The notes under the pieces were generated by a model. The model saw only the letters and a program-made list of their open reading frames with translations, was not told the DNA's origin and did no database searches. The position numbers were made by a program, and so were the translations under genes. From Lingula anatina (taxonomy: Eukaryota; Brachiopoda; Lingulata; Lingulida; Lingulidae), in assembly GCF_001039355.2 (NCBI RefSeq), contig NW_019775702.1:266147-330146 (forward strand): a stretch of DNA of 64,000 bases, written 5' to 3'. Positions 59,863 to 64,000 of this stretch are shown here, in pieces; the first letter of the stretch is position 1, and every line of letters starts with the position of its first letter.

Positions 59863-62317
59863 ATGGAGCAGCAACTTGCTAAAGAATTCAACGAAGAGGT
59901 ATCGTATCGTTTGTAATTTGCGATTCTTATGCAAAACACAGATTGCTTGATTATACGGTATTCGTAAATCCATTGCTAGAAGCAGTTTTTCGAAGCCTGG
60001 GCGTCGCCTTGGCCTCAGTCCTGTCTCGTTGACACTGCGAGATAACATCACATATCCGTTGTAAACTCTACCATTTTACTGCTTGTTTTTTCTTAATCTA
60101 ATGTGAATGCTGCATTTATTAATTTTGTACAAGTCTTAATCAAGCAAATCACCACACATTCGAAAAAAAAGAAATGTGACTTAATTGACTTTGTTCTCTT
60201 GAGTCTGAATAACTGCAGATTCTCTCAGACTCCCACACCTTTCTTATATTACATACTAATGTTACAGAATAAGGCCATCTTATATCTCAAGTAGGCCGCA
60301 TTTCCATCAGCAAACCTTAAGTGTAATACCTGTGTTTATACTGATGTCACACCGTAGCTCTCATCCACAACTACCGATAGAAGATATGGTGGTGTATGGC
60401 AAAGTTTCATGTTTTATTTTTATAGTGTATACTGTATGTATAATACTTTTTATCTTCACATACATGTGCTAAATATAGGGCTCATTCCATGAATCCTAGT
60501 GAAATAACCAGATTCCGTAGATTGATTCAACTTTGTGGAGACTCTTGCTGAATACAATCAGTTTAACAGATTAACAGAGTCCCTTTTGTTTCCAGCATAC
60601 TCGTATATATCATCAACTTTTCTGTATTCTACTCAACAGCAGGAGGAGGGGTGTTAATCTATTAAACTGATTTTATTCAGCAAAAGTCCCTCAGAGTTGG
60701 ATTGATCTACGTAGATTGATAGTTTCAATGGAAATAAGCCCATAGAGGTGCAGCTAGTACATCCACCGGGATACAGGGGCTTTCTTATCTTTTTCTTGCC
60801 TTTTACCTCCTGAAGTTGCACACTGTTAAAAAGCCATCCAGTTGTGTCATGACAGTGCTATGAATAAGATAAAATTCAACTGCTTGTCTACCAGTTATGT
60901 TCCCGTGAAATGTTAACACACCACTTAAAAATCCCCATTAATTTGACAGGCTTCCGAATGTTTCTGGATATTACAATAGATACTACAAGGTCAAATAATG
61001 ATGCAAAACATTTTTACCTCCCTGGAAAATAACGCTACTGTGCAGAATTCTGTACAATGGCTTGAACCCAGTGATTGTTTGAGAGCTTGCTTCTGGGTAG
61101 GGAATGGCACTTTGTGCTAGATAGATAGAGATCTGTGTCATGGTCCCAGTCCTCAAGAGACATGCCTCTAGCATTTTCAGTCTTAAAACTACACCTTTTC
61201 TTTGTTTATATCATAAAAATAACATGTATTGCAAAATGGGCCATTCATTTTAATTTTAAAATAGACTTTTTTGTACCCAAAGCATTATTTATTTTATAAA
61301 TCTTAAAGAACAGCTTGACTGCAATGGTGTGGTCACAGAATGTTTGAGAAACACCAAACTAGAATTGCTGCTATTAGAATTTTTTGTTCAAAATATATAG
61401 GTAAATCGTGCAGTTAAATGGCATGTACTTCGTGTTTTATTTACACAAGAAAATAAGGTTCCTGATAAGGATGTTTTGATTCACCTTTATATATATATAT
61501 AATTATTTTATTATTTTATTCTAGATAAAGCTTTAGGTGGTTCAATACATTGGGAGCCATATCCTTATCCACTTAGATAATACATAAATAAACAGTAATT
61601 TTGCCATATGTTATGAGATAATGGCTGTCACATCAAAAATACATAGGGATGAATTTGCTCATGCGAGCAACAGCAGGGTTTTTGTGGTGAAAATTGCATT
61701 TTCGATTTCAAATGAACTCTCTCACCTGAACAGCTATCAACACCATTTTAATGCCTATTTATACACAACAATAAGTACTTGTGCTCGGGAATCTTTTTAA
61801 AATGCTAACCTCTGATTACATAAGTAAAGAGGAAAATAATGTCTTTATTTGATAGAACATCATCATTATATAAACTGGCGGAGAGCTTAAAAATAAAAGT
61901 GCTTGGGATGGTGTGTTAGACAACAAAAGAGGGAATTTTTGCTCCAAAGGTGTTTAATTGCACTAGTATCTAGATAAGAATCTCACATAAAAGAAATGAG
62001 ACAAAAATCTATTTTGACCAATTTAAGTCATTTTAATGTATTGACATGTTAAAAACTCATACTCAAAGGTATCCTTTATGGGATATACCAGTCAAAATTA
62101 ATTTTTTCTTGGGCAAAAGGGCAATTTTCTCCCACTCAGGAATCAGTGTTTAATCAATTCCTGCACTTAGATTAAAATATATTTTATTCCATTTTAAATT
62201 CAAAAATTTAGTTCTTAGTGACTGGCCAGTCATTTCAGAAACATTAGTACTCTGCAGGCAGATAATCATAATACAATCTGCCCACTTTTTGTCTCTACTG
62301 CAATATACTCTCACATG

Positions 62318-62366
<49 letters not shown>

Positions 62367-63115
62367 GGGATGGGTGGGTTTACTATTTATGTCCATTGTA
62401 TGGATTAATATCATGGTAGTTTTTATGTGACACAAACTAATCCAGGTTTTATTGGTGTTTAAGACCCCAATCCCAGAGATTAGATTGATCCAACTAGATC
62501 GACCTAACTCCCTGGGGGTTCACGCTAAATAGTTGTCAGCTGAGCGGGCACAAAAGTTAATTACCCCCTCACAGCTTGTAGTAGACGGGACTGACATTTA
62601 AGCCAGATTATCTGACAGTAATCTAGTGAGACTCCCCACGGGGATAGATCAATCTAAAATCTATGGGAATGAGCCCTAACATACATGTACTTACTGTGAT
62701 TAAGGGATATAAGTGGGGCCCTGGGGGTGTAAACTGAACTGCTTGAAATATCAAACGACTTAGTGTATTAAACATAATATTCCTGCTTACACCCCTGATA
62801 GAAGTTTTTATTGCAAAGAGGATAACAATTTTTAATGGCAAATTTTCAAGGGCATGAGTGTTTCAGTTTTGGTCAGTAGGTGACCTGGGGCACAGGTTGG
62901 TGAATAGGGGCTTTAATTATTGGATGATGGGCTGGTCAGGTTGCCTTACAGTTCTCATTTTGGATGAATACTACTTTAAACCTGGGAGGACTAAACATGT
63001 CCTGTGCTGGTATGGTTTGGTACTAATATGGTGGAGTGGTATGATATCATTGACTTGCTCACAGTTTTCTTTGTTATGATTTTAGTTTCCTGTTGTAGAA
63101 AACTTTGAAATCAAG
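59863..63115 (+). CDS. Putative first two coding exons of an unidentified gene (partial)
   Basis: Exon 1, 59863-59898, reads MEQQLAKEFNEE and ends at a GTATCG donor. Exon 2, 63086-63115, follows a pyrimidine-rich TTTTAG acceptor, reads FPVVENFEIK and ends at GTAATT. Both are phase 0, and the joined peptide is well-behaved and charged. The ATG follows a moderately CpG-rich region with features of a promoter. The remaining exons would lie beyond 64000. I cannot name the family from 22 residues. Small exons with a 3.2-kb intron could still be chance. Confidence 0.4.
60477..60742. repeat. Foldback (MITE-like) element
   Basis: The arms 60477-60576 and 60652-60742 pair with scattered mismatches: TTGCTGAATA-AATCAGTTTAA and AGATTAACA in the left arm face TGTTAATCT and TTAAACTGATTTTATTCAGCA in the right. 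Ends are GGGCTCATTCCA on the left and GGAAATAAGCCC on the right. The same terminal motif occurs at the right end of the 62466-62677 element. Confidence 0.8.
62321..62364. repeat. (GT)22 microsatellite
   Basis: An uninterrupted run of 22 GT units. Confidence 0.98.
62466..62677. repeat. Foldback (MITE-like) element, related to 60477-60742
   Basis: An imperfect inverted repeat: AGATTGATC and GGGGGTTCACGCTAAAT on the left oppose GATCAATCT and CTAGTGAGACTCCCC on the right. It ends ATGGGAATGAGCCCT, the complement of the GGGCTCATTCC terminus at 60479. Confidence 0.7.
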
Positions 63116-63418
63116 GTAATTGAATTTTGAATTATATACATGATAAAGTTTCATTTTGTAATAATTTCTTGGTGACATTTTTTTTTTCAAAAATAAAAGT
63201 GAAAGGTTAGGTGCATATCCTATTGTGAAAGATGACAGTGATATGTCCTGGGTTGACAGCATTTTTTTAGTTATTTTAATAAAAGAAATATTTGAAGGTT
63301 TTTTGACAATTTTAAAGATATTTTCAGTGGGTCATTCAGCTGAGTTATGAATATTGTAAGTTTTGTATCACAGATTTTAACTCGTTTTTTTCTTTATATT
63401 CATTCTTGCAGTTTTATT

Positions 63419-64000
63419 GTACCACCAGCGTTAGCGCTGGCGGTACACATGGTTTCGGTCCCGTCCGGATCGTTCCGCCGGCTCCGCCGGACGGCTACCG
63501 TTACCGCTTCTCCTCCTAGACGGTAAGGGCCCCCGTACCCATCTCATGGATTTAGGTCACCTACAATCTCAACTCGTTCCACGTAAAATTTGGGCTTTGT
63601 CGGTATTGGGGTCTGGGTGTGGCACTCATTACAATGCACCCTTGTCTAAAAATGGTAAAATTAAATGCTAATTATCTACCCTACGGAAGGAGTTATGGGA
63701 AAAATTTCTATAGACGGCTTTCCAAAAGTCATATGTGTAGATTTCAAATATACCCTTGGATTTGACCTTTGACCTTTACTTCAAGGTCAAATGGGTCAAA
63801 ATTTTCAAAAAAATGAAATTTTTTACGAAAAAAAATTTTTTTGCCCTGTTATTCAGACACTACACAGACTTAACCAATAATATTATTGGAAAGTGTTACA
63901 CTTCAGGTCATCTTTCATCTCCATGAATTTGGGGTCAATCGGTGCATTTTCACGGGAGTAGCGGCCATAAGATACCGAAACTGAAAACTGTCTCTAATTC
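63419..64000 (+). repeat. CpG-rich interspersed repeat with terminal hairpin, runs off the window
   Basis: It opens with a near-perfect palindrome, GTACCACCAGCG-TTAG-CGCTGGCGGTAC (63419-63446). A GC-rich stretch with CCGCCGGCTCCGCCGGACGG follows, then AT-rich sequence with TTTGACCTTTGACCTTTACT and TTCAAGGTCAAATGGGTCAA. The abrupt change in base composition, CpG content and hairpin mark it as inserted DNA. No protein can be read. The right end is outside the window. Confidence 0.65.

Larger units (their letters stand above)
59899..63085. other. Presumed first intron of the unidentified gene, otherwise non-coding
   Basis: It contains two related foldbacks and a (GT)22 microsatellite. Short frames here are AT-driven, and I see no conserved protein. 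Confidence 0.4.

Noticed and set aside
62858-63079. 73-codon Trp/Gly-rich frame
   Set aside because: Driven by TGG-rich sequence, with no splice context and no recognisable motif.
63412-63510. Possible third exon of the right-edge gene after a TTGCAG acceptor
   Set aside because: It lies within the CpG-rich hairpin repeat and soon hits a stop, so repeat sequence explains it better.

Overview
This is a gene-rich stretch of AT-rich nuclear DNA from an animal. Genes have many short exons with GT-AG introns, polyadenylation signals, microsatellites and several families of small DNA transposons. Gene content fits a marine invertebrate, perhaps a lophotrochozoan such as a mollusc, but that is an impression and I could not test it. 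I rebuilt exons by hand from open frames, splice sites and phase continuity.

Layout. At the left edge (641-1967, minus) are the first exons of a ROGDI homologue. It diverges, with about 100 bp between start codons, from a PRODH2-type hydroxyproline dehydrogenase (2068-7151, plus, 9 exons, 489 aa). About 6 kb further on, convergent to it, is a full PRODH proline dehydrogenase (22213-13040, minus, 13 exons, 620 aa). The two paralogues differ at the residue known to separate proline from hydroxyproline use: Tyr562 in PRODH, Ser444 in PRODH2. PRODH diverges across 242 bp from TIMM22 (22456-24637, plus, 194 aa). Three products in the first 25 kb are therefore mitochondrial.

Next come a dihydrodiol dehydrogenase of the Gfo/Idh/MocA family (DHDH, 28494-31588, plus, 331 aa, catalytic Lys97 and Tyr180 present), an isolated EGF-like exon on the minus strand (about 32.0 kb), an unrecognised 149-aa His/Ala/Arg- and Pro/Tyr-rich protein (34727-37010, plus), a Ly6/uPAR-like GPI-anchored protein (38448-40895, plus, with a 643-bp gap in an intron), and an intron-containing linker histone H1 (42895-41854, minus). 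A 915-aa RasGEF-domain protein with an unusual N-terminus follows (45238-52073, plus). It converges on a 730-aa multi-C2H2 zinc-finger protein with an Ikaros/Hunchback-like C-terminal finger pair (54857-52665, minus). The right end holds the likely first two exons of an unidentified gene (59863 onward, plus), foldback elements and a CpG-rich interspersed repeat.

Two near-perfect tandem duplications (1,732 bp around DHDH exon 1; 1,334 bp around the RasGEF start) each have exactly one N at the junction. These look like assembly overlaps that were not collapsed. Mobile DNA includes two copies of a piggyBac-like MITE with TTAA ends, a perfect 62-bp-arm hairpin flanked by an 8-bp duplication (hAT-like), a TIR element present twice, and a family of imperfect foldbacks. 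I saw no CRISPR array, rRNA or operon structure, and no tRNA that I could support.
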